This document shows positions 1 through 6,398 of a stretch of 11,623 nucleotides of DNA, one piece after another. How positions within the stretch are numbered: position 1 is the stretch's first letter; each line of letters begins with the position of its first letter. Under the pieces are notes generated by a model. It made no database searches and was not told where the DNA came from. It saw nothing but the letters and a program-made list of their open reading frames with translations. Position numbers and translations under genes: made by a program. This DNA comes from Flavobacteriales bacterium (lineage in GTDB: Bacteria; Bacteroidota; Bacteroidia; Flavobacteriales; Flavobacteriaceae). The stretch covers positions 1-11,623 of the forward strand of contig NSHO01000046.1 in assembly GCA_002737105.1 (NCBI GenBank), read 5' to 3'.

Positions 1-332
1 AAACGGTTCAAATCTGGTGGTTTCGAAATATAATCAAAAGCGCCTAAACGCATCGTTTGAATTGCAGTTTCTAAATCGCCATGACCAGAAATCATGACCA
101 TTGGAATTTCAGATTTTATTTTTTTTATGGCTTCTAACACCTCAACGCCATCCATTTTTGGCATTTTAATATCACATAAAATCAAATCGAAATCTTCGTT
201 TTTTACCAATTCAATTCCTTGTAAACCGTCTTCGGCTTCTTGTACCGAATACGTATCATTTTCTTCCGATAAAATTTTAGTTAACACGCGTCTAATTTGC
301 GCTTCGTCTTCTATGATAAGGATTTTACTCAT
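1..332 (-). CDS. NtrC-type response regulator, receiver domain (partial, C-terminus outside window)
   Basis: The minus-strand frame opens with ATG at 332 and runs off the window after 110 complete codons. It reads as a CheY-like receiver: the acidic cluster E8-D9-E10, phospho-acceptor D54 in ILCDIKMPKMDG, switch residue S82 in MISGHG, and K104 in the YISKPP motif. The D54/82/K104 spacing is the same as in NtrC, and the phrase 'TAIQTMRLGAFDYISKP' is typical of sigma-54 activator receivers. The full protein is therefore probably a receiver + AAA+ sigma-54 interaction + Fis-type DNA-binding protein, but only the receiver is visible, so the output domain is an inference. It would be phosphorylated by a partner histidine kinase that is not in the window. 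The gene follows the ABC permease on the same strand after an 81-bp repeat-rich spacer; no clear TAnnTTTG box was found in that spacer. Confidence 0.9.
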   Translation of the reverse strand, partial: MSKILIIEDEAQIRRVLTKILSEENDTYSVQEAEDGLQGIELVKNEDFDLILCDIKMPKMDGVEVLEAIKKIKSEIPMVMISGHGDLETAIQTMRLGAFDYISKPPDLNR

Positions 333-348
333 TTTCTTAGGTAATGGG

Positions 349-406
349 TTAAGGGTAAAAGGCTAAAGGTTTAGTTCTAAACTCTTAAACAAATAAACTT
401 CTAAAC
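349..406. repeat. Phased short-repeat array in the permease/response-regulator spacer
   Basis: On the plus strand TAAAC occurs at 378, 386, 394 and 402, exactly every 8 bp, with variable triplets between. It is preceded by three 7-bp units ending in GG (TTAAGGG 349, TAAAAGG 356, CTAAAGG 363). The two blocks meet at a palindrome, GTTTAG (369-374) TT CTAAAC (377-382). The array almost fills the 81-bp spacer and ends just before the permease stop codon (414-416). Its function is unknown. It resembles in style the array in the next spacer (1725-1835). Confidence 0.65.
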
Positions 407-413
407 ACTTTTC

Positions 414-1718
414 TTAATATTTCAACCATTTATATAATTCTTTCCAAGTTGGTTTTTTGCCGTACATTAAAATTCCTACACGATAAATTTTACTAGCAAA
501 CCAAACTACTCCCACAAAAGTAGCAAATAATAAGACTAAAGAAACAATTATTTGCCAAGTTGGCACGCCAAACGGAATACGCATTAGCATTACTATTGGC
601 GATGTAAATGGAATCATTGAAAAAATCGTAGCAATATTTCCGTGCGGATCGTTAGCAACCGTAAAAAATCCGATATATACGCCCAACATTAAAGGCATAA
701 TAATAGGCAATAAAAATTGTTGCGAATCGGTTTCGTTATCAACAGCGGCACCAATGGCAGCGTATAAAGAACTATATAACAAATAACCACCAATGAAATA
801 AAATATAAATGAAATGATAATTGTAGCAATTGGCAAGTTTCCTAATTCATTTAAATACAAAGGTAATTTTGCCATTAATCCGCTGTTTTCAGTGGCTAAT
901 TTCACTGCCTGCGGATTAGTACTTGCAGCTGTTTCTGCACCAAAAAAGGTAGAAACTACAAAGAAAATAGAGGTTCCAACAATAGCCCAAATGGTAAATT
1001 GCAAAATTCCTGCTAAAGAATTTCCAATAATTTTTCCCATCATTAACTGAAATGGTTTTACAGATGAAATGACAATTTCAATAATACGATTGGTTTTTTC
1101 TTCAATCACACTTCGCATAACAAAGTTTCCGTAAATGATAATAAACATCATAATTAAGTAGCCAAAAACAAAACCTAATCCAATTTTAATTTCATTAATT
1201 CCTTTTAAACTTGCATCACCAGAATATTTACTTAATTGCAAAGTCGATTCCACTTTAGCCTTTTCAATTTTAGAAATATCTAAATTATTGGTTTTGAAAT
1301 TATCTTGAGTCAAAATAGAATCCACCACGGTTTCTATAATTGAAATAAATTCCGCACTGGCACTTTCATCAGAAATATATTGAACTTTAGACTTTAAATC
1401 TTGAATAGTTGCTGTTTTTGGAATAAACAACAATCCTTCATAACTTTTACTTGCTGTGTCTTTTGCGACTTTAAAAGGCATGGAAGACAGATCTGTAAAA
1501 TCGGTTTCTTTATCGGATTTTAAGCTACTTTTTAATATATTCCCTTCATCGTAAATGGCAATTTTAGTAGCTTCATCTTTGTTTAAACTAGATAAATAGC
1601 CAATTAAAAAAGTCATTCCCAAAAAAATTAGTGGACTTAAAAAAGTCATCACTATAAAAGATTTGTTGCGCACTTTGGCAATAAATTCTCTTTGTACGAT
1701 TAATAATAATTTGTTCAT
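414..1718 (-). CDS. ABC-2 type transporter permease, NatB/YhaP-like
   Basis: The 434-residue inner-membrane protein has the layout of NatB/YhaP permeases. There is one membrane segment near the N-terminus (about residues 21-41), then a large extracytoplasmic domain (about 45-175), then five further hydrophobic segments (about 179-199, 234-258, 298-322, 336-354, 388-409). The cytoplasmic stretch at 206-231, EEKTNRIIEIVISSVKP followed by LMMGKIIG, is the recognisable coupling motif of this family and probably contacts the ATPase. The partner ATPase is encoded immediately upstream on the same strand (113-bp gap), so the two should form one exporter. In the family, NatAB exports sodium, while other members export peptides or drugs; the substrate here cannot be told from sequence. 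The start follows the conserved MNKLLLIVQREF opening. The gene is complete, and the spacers on both sides carry 8-bp-phased repeats. Confidence 0.9.
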   Translation of the reverse strand: MNKLLLIVQREFIAKVRNKSFIVMTFLSPLIFLGMTFLIGYLSSLNKDEATKIAIYDEGNILKSSLKSDKETDFTDLSSMPFKVAKDTASKSYEGLLFIPKTATIQDLKSKVQYISDESASAEFISIIETVVDSILTQDNFKTNNLDISKIEKAKVESTLQLSKYSGDASLKGINEIKIGLGFVFGYLIMMFIIIYGNFVMRSVIEEKTNRIIEIVISSVKPFQLMMGKIIGNSLAGILQFTIWAIVGTSIFFVVSTFFGAETAASTNPQAVKLATENSGLMAKLPLYLNELGNLPIATIIISFIFYFIGGYLLYSSLYAAIGAAVDNETDSQQFLLPIIMPLMLGVYIGFFTVANDPHGNIATIFSMIPFTSPIVMLMRIPFGVPTWQIIVSLVLLFATFVGVVWFASKIYRVGILMYGKKPTWKELYKWLKY

Positions 1719-1724
1719 TTTGTT

Positions 1725-1835
1725 TTAGATTATTAGAAGATTAGACTCCTTAGATTCTTAGATTTATTTGACTTTTTGTTTATTAAAATTTCAGAAAATC
1801 TAACCTTCTAAAATTCTAATAGTCTAAAAGTCTAT
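1725..1835. repeat. Inverted pair of 8-bp-phased arrays, TTAGAnnn x5 and TCTAAnnn x5
   Basis: On the plus strand TTAGA begins at 1725, 1733, 1741, 1750 and 1758 (8-bp steps with one 9-bp step). After a 36-bp AT-rich centre, its complement TCTAA begins at 1799, 1807, 1815 and 1823, with a degenerate TCTAT at 1831, all in 8-bp steps. The last unit overlaps the stop codon of the ATPase gene (1832-1834). In the minus-strand mRNA the two arrays can pair into a long stem made of 5-bp helices separated by mostly unpaired triplets. The role is unknown: mRNA processing or differential expression of the ATPase and permease is possible, as is a dispersed repeat family. Confidence 0.7.
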
Positions 1836-2752
1836 TCTGTTACTGTTTGAATAAAAATGTCGTTCACACTTGGAATTTTTTCAGCAAAATGAGTTACTTG
1901 TCCGTTTTGTGATAAAATTGATAACAACTCATTAGATGTGTAATTGCCCAATTGAACTTCCAGTTTTAAATCGTCGTTTAACGATTTGAAATCGGTTTGC
2001 GCAATTGTAAACTTCTGAGTTAATTGGTACATCAACGCTTCCACATTTTGTGTCATTACGCCAACTTGAAATGTATTTGTTCGAAATTTACGTTTTACAT
2101 CTTCTAGTTTGCCTTCTATTAATTTATTCGATTTATGAATTAACGCAATATAATCGCACATTTCTTCTACACTTTCCATTCGGTGTGTAGAAAAAATTAT
2201 AGAAGTGCCTTTTTTGTTTAATTCGATAATTTCGTCCTTAATTAAATTGGCATTTACAGGATCAAATCCTGAAAAAGGTTCGTCTAAAATTAATAATTTT
2301 GGATTGTGAAGTACAGTTACAATAAATTGTACTTTTTGAGCCATTCCTTTCGAAAGTTCTTGTAGTTTTTTATCCCACCACGTTTCTATTTCAAACTTTT
2401 CAAACCAATATTTTAGTTGTTTTTTGGCTTCATGTTTGCTCATTCCTTTTAGTTGCGCCAAGTACAAACATTGTTCGCCTACTTTCATAGATTTGTACAA
2501 ACCACGTTCTTCTGGCATATAACCAATCATAGAAATATGATTAGGATTTAGTTTTTCACCATTTAAAATTATTTCACCAGCATCTGGCAAAGTAATTTGG
2601 TTAATAATTCGGATTAATGAGGTTTTTCCAGCACCATTAGGGCCTAATAATCCATAAATACTTCCTTCAGGAACAGTTAATGAAACGGCATTTAAAGCGG
2701 TATAATTGCCATATTGTTTCACTACATTTTTAACTTCTAAAATATTATTCAT
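1832..2752 (-). CDS. ABC transporter ATP-binding protein, NatA/YhaQ-like
   Basis: The 306-residue cytoplasmic ATPase energises the permease encoded next to it. Visible motifs in order are Walker A GPNGAGKT (37-44), signature LSKGM (133-137), Walker B LLILDEP (153-159), D-loop SGFDP (161-165) and the switch histidine H190 in STHRM. The Q-loop position reads GYMPEERGLY (77-86), with glutamate where most ABC ATPases have glutamine; from memory this is usual in the YhaQ-like subgroup. Residues after about 220 form a C-terminal accessory domain of the DUF4162 kind. The signature is LSKG rather than LSGGQ, again as in this subgroup. It lies upstream of the permease, probably as the first gene of a two-gene operon. 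Substrate is unknown; sodium, drug or peptide export are all family roles. Confidence 0.92.
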   Translation of the reverse strand: MNNILEVKNVVKQYGNYTALNAVSLTVPEGSIYGLLGPNGAGKTSLIRIINQITLPDAGEIILNGEKLNPNHISMIGYMPEERGLYKSMKVGEQCLYLAQLKGMSKHEAKKQLKYWFEKFEIETWWDKKLQELSKGMAQKVQFIVTVLHNPKLLILDEPFSGFDPVNANLIKDEIIELNKKGTSIIFSTHRMESVEEMCDYIALIHKSNKLIEGKLEDVKRKFRTNTFQVGVMTQNVEALMYQLTQKFTIAQTDFKSLNDDLKLEVQLGNYTSNELLSILSQNGQVTHFAEKIPSVNDIFIQTVTE

Positions 2753-2780
2753 ATGTAGTATTTCTTTTCTGAATTAGTGT

Positions 2781-2788
2781 CTAATATA
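2781..2788 (-). promoter_or_regulatory. Possible -7 box for the ABC transporter operon
   Basis: On the minus strand the sequence TATATTAG lies 28 bp upstream of the ATPase start. It differs from the Bacteroidota consensus TAnnTTTG at one position. No convincing -33 element was identified, so this is only a candidate. Confidence 0.3.
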
Positions 2789-2861
2789 AGGATTTTGTTA
2801 CATCATTCTGAAAAAAATAATATGCTTTTTTAAAAAGTACAACACTTTAAAATTTAGCATA

Positions 2862-2893
2862 AAAAATCCCAATCTGATTAGATTGAGATTTTT
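2862..2893 (-). terminator. Intrinsic terminator of the grpE-dnaJ operon
   Basis: A 14-bp inverted repeat (2862-2875 with 2880-2893) has one C/A mismatch and a GATT loop. Read on the minus strand it is followed by a run of six T (2866-2861). It lies 22 bp past the dnaJ stop codon and separates dnaJ from the ABC transporter genes. Confidence 0.85.
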
Positions 2894-2914
2894 AGTATTT
2901 ATTATTATTCCCGA

Positions 2915-4030
2915 TTACGAAAACATGTCTTTTACTTTTTCAAAAAACGATTTATCTGATTTTTCAGGATTTGGAATGAAATTTTCACTCGCAATCATAC
3001 TTTCAAAAAATTGTTTTTGTTCTTTATCCAACGTTTTTGGTGTCCATACATTTACATGAACAAGTAAGTCGCCATTTCCATAACTATTTAAACTCGGAAT
3101 TCCTTTTCCTTTTAAACGAAGTATTTTACCGGATTGAATGCCTTCTTCTAACTTAATACGAACTTTTCCTGAAACGGTTTCAATTTCTTTTGAAGTTCCT
3201 AAAGCTGCTTCTGGAAAACTAATATATAAATCGAAATGTAAATTTTCGCCTTCACGTTTTAAAAATTCATGTTCAATTTCTTCTATGGCAACAATTAAGT
3301 CGCCAGGAACGCTATTTCTGCCTGGTGCATCATTTCCTTTTCCAGAGACTTTTAATTGCATGCCATCTACAACTCCAGCAGGAATTTTAATTGAAACCGT
3401 ATCGTCATCAGTAACAAAACCTTGACTATCTGCATTGGCAGGTTTTCCATCAATCATTTGCCCTGCTCCACCACAATTAGGACAGGTTGCAGCAGTTTGC
3501 ATACGACCTAAAATAGTATTTGTTACTCGCATTACTTGTCCTTGCCCATTACAAGTTGAACACGTTTTGTAAGTTACACCAGCAGCTTGAACTTTTCGTT
3601 TTACTTTAACTTTTTTCTCTACACCATTGGCAATTTCTTCTAAAGTTAATTTGACTTTTATACGCAAATTGCTTCCTTTCATTCTACGTTGGCCGCCGCC
3701 ACCGCGGCTGCCAAAACCACCAAAACCACCACCAAAAATATCTCCAAATTGACTAAAGATATCATCCATATTCATGCCGCCTTGTCCGCCGCCAAAACCA
3801 CCGTTTCCATCAAAGGCTTGGTGCCCATATTGGTCGTACTTTGCTTTTTTGTTTGCGTCACTTAAAACTTCATATGCTTCTGCACAGGTTTTAAAATTTT
3901 CTTCAGCAGCAGCATCACCTGGATTTTTATCAGGATGGTATTGAATTGCTTTTTTTCGGTATGCTTTTTTTATTTCTTCAGGAGAAGCATTTTTGCTAAT
4001 CCCTAAAATTTCGTAAAAATCTTTTTTCAT
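2915..4030 (-). CDS. dnaJ: Chaperone protein DnaJ with a reduced zinc-finger domain
   Basis: The protein is an Hsp40 co-chaperone that delivers unfolded substrates to DnaK and stimulates its ATPase. It has 371 residues. The J domain lies at about 4-70 with HPD at 32-34, followed by a Gly/Phe-rich linker (about 75-115) with the DIFSQFGDIFGG segment. The C-terminal substrate-binding domains run from about 210 to 350, and the tail ends EKVKDMFS. The cysteine-rich domain has only two CxxCxGxG motifs, CSTCNGQG (157-164) and CPNCGGAG (183-190), instead of four. By position these match motifs 2 and 3, so zinc centre II is kept and centre I is missing. The cysteines of motifs 1 and 4 are replaced by unrelated sequence, not by a frameshift. 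From memory other flavobacterial DnaJ proteins look the same. grpE lies 42 bp upstream on the same strand and both are expected to be heat-inducible; dnaK is not in the window. Confidence 0.97.
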   Translation of the reverse strand: MKKDFYEILGISKNASPEEIKKAYRKKAIQYHPDKNPGDAAAEENFKTCAEAYEVLSDANKKAKYDQYGHQAFDGNGGFGGGQGGMNMDDIFSQFGDIFGGGFGGFGSRGGGGQRRMKGSNLRIKVKLTLEEIANGVEKKVKVKRKVQAAGVTYKTCSTCNGQGQVMRVTNTILGRMQTAATCPNCGGAGQMIDGKPANADSQGFVTDDDTVSIKIPAGVVDGMQLKVSGKGNDAPGRNSVPGDLIVAIEEIEHEFLKREGENLHFDLYISFPEAALGTSKEIETVSGKVRIKLEEGIQSGKILRLKGKGIPSLNSYGNGDLLVHVNVWTPKTLDKEQKQFFESMIASENFIPNPEKSDKSFFEKVKDMFS

Positions 4031-4072
4031 TTTATTTTATTAATACATTCTAAAAGAATAATTGTAAGAATA

Positions 4073-4609
4073 TTAATTACCTAATATTACTTTTGGAAAA
4101 CGAATGATTTTGTCGCCTAATTTGTAACCTTTTTCGATTACATCGACAATTTTTCCTTTTAATTTAGGAGTTGGAGCTGGAATTTGAGTAATAGCTTCAG
4201 CGAAATCTGCATCAAAAGGATCACCTGCTTTAATTTCAACCACTTCCAAACCTTTAGACATTAAAGTTGATTTTAGCTTTTCATGTATTAATTCCACACC
4301 TTTAACTAAAGCTTCATCATCAGATTGAGAAACCTGAGCCCAAGCTCTATCGAAATCATCTAAAACTGGTAACATTGCTTGTAAAATTTCTTGTCCAGCA
4401 GTTTTAAATAAATCTATACGTTCTTTTGAAGTTCTTTTTTTATAATTTTCAAATTCGGCATATAGTCTTATGAATTTATCTTTTTGTTCTTGCAATTGAT
4501 CTTCAACTGACACTTCTAGTTCATTATTTTCATGAACATCTTGATTTTCTGTAGTATTTTCATCCTGAAGGATCTCTTTTTCGATGTTTTCAGTATTTTC
4601 TTGACTCAT
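4073..4609 (-). CDS. grpE: Nucleotide exchange factor GrpE
   Basis: GrpE releases ADP from DnaK and so drives the DnaK-DnaJ folding cycle in the cytoplasm. The start chosen is ATG at 4609 (MSQENTENIEK), giving 178 residues. The frame stays open to a TTG at 4630, but the ATG is the stronger start and the acidic, low-complexity N-terminus it gives is typical. The visible layout is an acidic disordered tail (1-45), a long helix used for dimerisation (about 45-105, with KFIRLYAEFENYKKRTSKER), and the C-terminal beta domain with GDPFDADFAEAITQIP and the family signature around KIVDVIEKGYKLGDKIIRFPKVILG, cut here into overlapping parts. Its stop lies 42 bp before dnaJ, so the two form an operon. 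A 13-bp palindrome and a candidate promoter lie upstream. Confidence 0.97.
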   Translation of the reverse strand: MSQENTENIEKEILQDENTTENQDVHENNELEVSVEDQLQEQKDKFIRLYAEFENYKKRTSKERIDLFKTAGQEILQAMLPVLDDFDRAWAQVSQSDDEALVKGVELIHEKLKSTLMSKGLEVVEIKAGDPFDADFAEAITQIPAPTPKLKGKIVDVIEKGYKLGDKIIRFPKVILGN

Positions 4610-4640
4610 GATTGTATAATTTATTTTCAAAAGGAGATTG

Positions 4641-4648
4641 CAAAAGTG
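4641..4648 (-). promoter_or_regulatory. Candidate -7 box of the grpE-dnaJ promoter
   Basis: The minus strand reads CACTTTTG here, one base off the TAnnTTTG consensus, 31 bp upstream of the grpE ATG. The 13-bp palindrome at 4667-4679 sits about where the -33 element would be. Placement is by pattern only. Confidence 0.35.
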
Positions 4649-4666
4649 TTGCCATACTTTATTTTA

Positions 4667-4679
4667 TGACACATTGTCA
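4667..4679. promoter_or_regulatory. 13-bp palindrome TGACA-CAT-TGTCA upstream of grpE
   Basis: This is a perfect inverted repeat of TGACA with a 3-bp centre, 58 bp upstream of the grpE start and roughly one promoter length above the candidate -7 box. It is not the CIRCE element (TTAGCACTC-N9-GAGTGCTAA) bound by HrcA. It may be an operator or part of a heat-shock promoter; the binding protein is unknown. Confidence 0.4.
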
Positions 4680-4757
4680 GTAAAGAAAAGCATAAATAAA
4701 CTAACCCAAACAGAAAAAAATTTCGGATATTAATACAAAAAGAAAAAAATTAAAGTG

Positions 4758-5663
4758 TTATTTAAGTAAGTTTTGTAACGATTTAACAAGTGAAGCATTT
4801 TGAAACTGAAACCCTGCATCTAGAATTTTTCTGGAACTTACATGCTGACTGCTGGTTACAATTTCATGCATTTCACCCAAAAGCAAACTCAAAATAAATT
4901 TTGGAACTTTTGGTAAAAGCAAAGGTTTATGAATGGTTTTTGCTATTGCTTTGGTAAGTTCTTCGTTTGTAGTTGGATAAGGAGATACTGCATTGAAAAC
5001 ACCTTCCAAATTATTATCTATAACATATTTGAAAATAGCCACTAAATCGTCAATATGAATCCAAGAAACATATTGTTTTCCGGATACCAAAACAGCTCCA
5101 AATCCATATTTTATTGGTTTGGTCATTTCAACCAATGCACCAGATTCTTTTGCTAAAACAACACCAATTCTAATTGTGGTTACCAAAAGCGGTAAAGATT
5201 TAAATATATTTGTACTTTCTTCCCAGAGTTGCGTGACTTCGCCTAAAAAAGAATCATCAATTTTTGAATCATCTTCATGATAAATAGCAGTCAAATCGTC
5301 TGGGTAAATCCCAACAGCAGAAGCAGAGACAAACTGTTTCACTTTGTTTGGATGAGATTGTAGTGTTTTGAAAAGTAAATTAGCACTTTGAACCCTACTT
5401 TGTATAATTTCCTTTTTATATGAACTTGTCCATTTTTTTGATACAGAAGCACCCGCTAAATGAATGATGACTGAGACATCTTCAAATGCAGCTAAGTCGA
5501 TTTCACTTGTACTCGGATTCCAAAAAAAACCTTTTTCATTAGAAGATTGGTTAATTTTTGATTTTGAAGTTGTTAAATAATGGATTACGTGGTTGTCATT
5601 TTTAAATAAAGACACCATTTTTTTTCCAATTAAACCCGTAGCTCCTGTTATTAAAATCGTCAT
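4758..5663 (-). CDS. TIGR01777 family SDR protein (YfcH-like epimerase homologue)
   Basis: The 301-residue protein is an extended/atypical short-chain dehydrogenase. The N-terminal Rossmann motif GATGLIG (7-13) binds NAD(P). The family marks IIHLAGASVSKKWTSSYKKEI, split here as VIIHLAGA and KKWTSSYKKEI (about 65-86), FVSASAVGIY (about 111-120) and SWIHIDDLV (about 200-208) are visible. The C-terminal part (about 250-298), with the LP..P.FILSLLLGEM pattern and ending near SLVKSLQNLL, corresponds to the DUF1731 domain. E. coli YfcH is the familiar relative; databases often name the family 'nucleoside-diphosphate sugar epimerase' or 'cell division inhibitor', neither of which is experimentally secure. 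The substrate is unknown. The gene has its own TAnnTTTG box just upstream and seems monocistronic, with a 148-bp gap to grpE. Confidence 0.9.
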   Translation of the reverse strand: MTILITGATGLIGKKMVSLFKNDNHVIHYLTTSKSKINQSSNEKGFFWNPSTSEIDLAAFEDVSVIIHLAGASVSKKWTSSYKKEIIQSRVQSANLLFKTLQSHPNKVKQFVSASAVGIYPDDLTAIYHEDDSKIDDSFLGEVTQLWEESTNIFKSLPLLVTTIRIGVVLAKESGALVEMTKPIKYGFGAVLVSGKQYVSWIHIDDLVAIFKYVIDNNLEGVFNAVSPYPTTNEELTKAIAKTIHKPLLLPKVPKFILSLLLGEMHEIVTSSQHVSSRKILDAGFQFQNASLVKSLQNLLK

Positions 5664-5681
5664 TTATATTGTTTTATCTTC

Positions 5682-5689
5682 CAAATTTA
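5682..5689 (-). promoter_or_regulatory. -7 box (TAnnTTTG) for the TIGR01777 gene
   Basis: On the minus strand TAAATTTG matches the Bacteroidota -7 consensus exactly and lies 18 bp upstream of the start codon, predicting a short 5' leader of around 15 nt. The -33 element is not clear. Confidence 0.55.
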
Positions 5690-5744
5690 CAACTAGTTAT
5701 GCTTTAGGTTTAAACATTAACTAAGATTAACAAATGTATAAAAA

Positions 5745-6200
5745 TTATATTCTTGTTTTTATTGTCCATTGAAATTGCATTTCTGAAACTTGTTCGCCAT
5801 TTTCATTAATGCCTACTGACGTTAACCAAATCGTTTGTCCTTCATTTGTTTGTATGGCTTTTTCAATACATTCGGCAATTTCTTTTCCTTGATTACAAGT
5901 AAAACTAATTTTCCCTGTTGCTTTTTTTGTGAAAACAGCTTTATTCTGCGCAACCAGCATGGAAATATTTTGCTCACTCGCTTTGATATGAAACATAACT
6001 AAAGCACCCGTGGTAAATTCGGCTGCCATCGCTTGCACGGCAAAATACATAGACTTAAACGGATTTTGGTTGAACCAACCTAGTTTAACTTTTACCATAC
6101 AGGTTTCAGCCGATATAGATTTAACCCTAACCCCACACCAAAATGCAGCAGGTAATTTAAAAAAAGTATAAGTATTTAATTTTACAGGTGAGAACTCCAT
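5745..6200 (-). CDS. DUF4442 domain protein, hotdog fold (thioesterase-like)
   Basis: The 151-residue protein matches the DUF4442 pattern of single hotdog-fold proteins related to acyl-CoA thioesterases. The central helix carries NPFKSMYFAVQAMAAEFTTG (about 46-65), where the Asn and the Glu of MAAE fall at positions typical of hotdog active sites. Beta strands follow, such as FHIKASEQNISMLVAQNKAVFTKK cut at its middle, and the C-terminus is a further strand (MQFQWTIKTR). There is no signal peptide or membrane segment, so it is cytoplasmic. A role in acyl-thioester hydrolysis or binding follows from the fold; substrate and pathway are unknown. It is transcribed divergently from padR across a 198-bp region. 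Only a weak -7 candidate, TATTTTTA on the minus strand at 6219-6226, lies upstream. Confidence 0.8.
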   Translation of the reverse strand: MEFSPVKLNTYTFFKLPAAFWCGVRVKSISAETCMVKVKLGWFNQNPFKSMYFAVQAMAAEFTTGALVMFHIKASEQNISMLVAQNKAVFTKKATGKISFTCNQGKEIAECIEKAIQTNEGQTIWLTSVGINENGEQVSEMQFQWTIKTRI

Positions 6201-6284
6201 GTTTGGCTATATTTTATGTAAAAATAGCAAAAAAAAATTTGTAATCAAAAGAAGCTTAAACGTTAAAAAAATGTTAAATAATAG

Positions 6285-6303
6285 TACTGTGTAATACAAG
6301 GTA
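6285..6303. promoter_or_regulatory. 19-bp palindrome, candidate PadR operator
   Basis: The sequence has the symmetric form TAC-nn-TGTA-n-TACA-nn-GTA with a TGTA/TACA core. Winged-helix PadR repressors commonly bind dyads of this general kind. It covers the -33 region of the promoter whose -7 box is at 6318-6325, so a bound protein would block transcription of padR-pspC. Autoregulation is inferred. Confidence 0.5.
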
Positions 6304-6317
6304 TCTGCTTTTAGATA

Positions 6318-6325
6318 TATATTTG
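6318..6325 (+). promoter_or_regulatory. -7 box (TAnnTTTG) of the padR-pspC operon
   Basis: TATATTTG matches the Bacteroidota -7 consensus exactly. It predicts a transcription start near 6330 and a leader of about 70 nt before the padR ATG. No good -33 match was seen, but the palindrome at 6285-6303 occupies that place. Confidence 0.6.
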
Positions 6326-6339
6326 CATAAGAAAATAAT

Positions 6340-6355
6340 GTACTTAGTTAGGTAC
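6340..6355. promoter_or_regulatory. 16-bp dyad GTAC-n8-GTAC in the padR leader
   Basis: GTAC occurs at 6340-6343 and 6352-6355, with TA pairs placed symmetrically between them. GTACTT is also directly repeated (6340, 6352). It lies just downstream of the predicted transcription start and may be a second regulator site. No function is known. Confidence 0.35.
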
Positions 6356-6398
6356 TTCATTTTATATCGTTTTAACATGATTAAAAAAACAAGCTCAA

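Noticed and set aside
94..366. 90-codon plus-strand ORF
   Set aside because: It lies antisense to the response-regulator receiver domain, which has all its conserved residues; the ORF is Ser-rich with no recognisable features.
349..406. CRISPR array
   Set aside because: Units are 7-8 bp and contiguous, without long repeats or unique spacers.
814..1050. 78-codon plus-strand ORF inside the permease gene
   Set aside because: Antisense shadow of a well-supported membrane protein gene.
3138..3425. 95-codon plus-strand ORF inside dnaJ
   Set aside because: Antisense shadow of dnaJ; no domain or start signal of its own.
4610..4630. Seven-codon upstream extension of GrpE
   Set aside because: It depends on a TTG start; the ATG at 4609 gives a normal GrpE N-terminus.
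4631..4757. CIRCE (HrcA) operator upstream of grpE
   Set aside because: No TTAGCACTC-N9-GAGTGCTAA sequence or near match is present; only the unrelated 13-bp palindrome was found.
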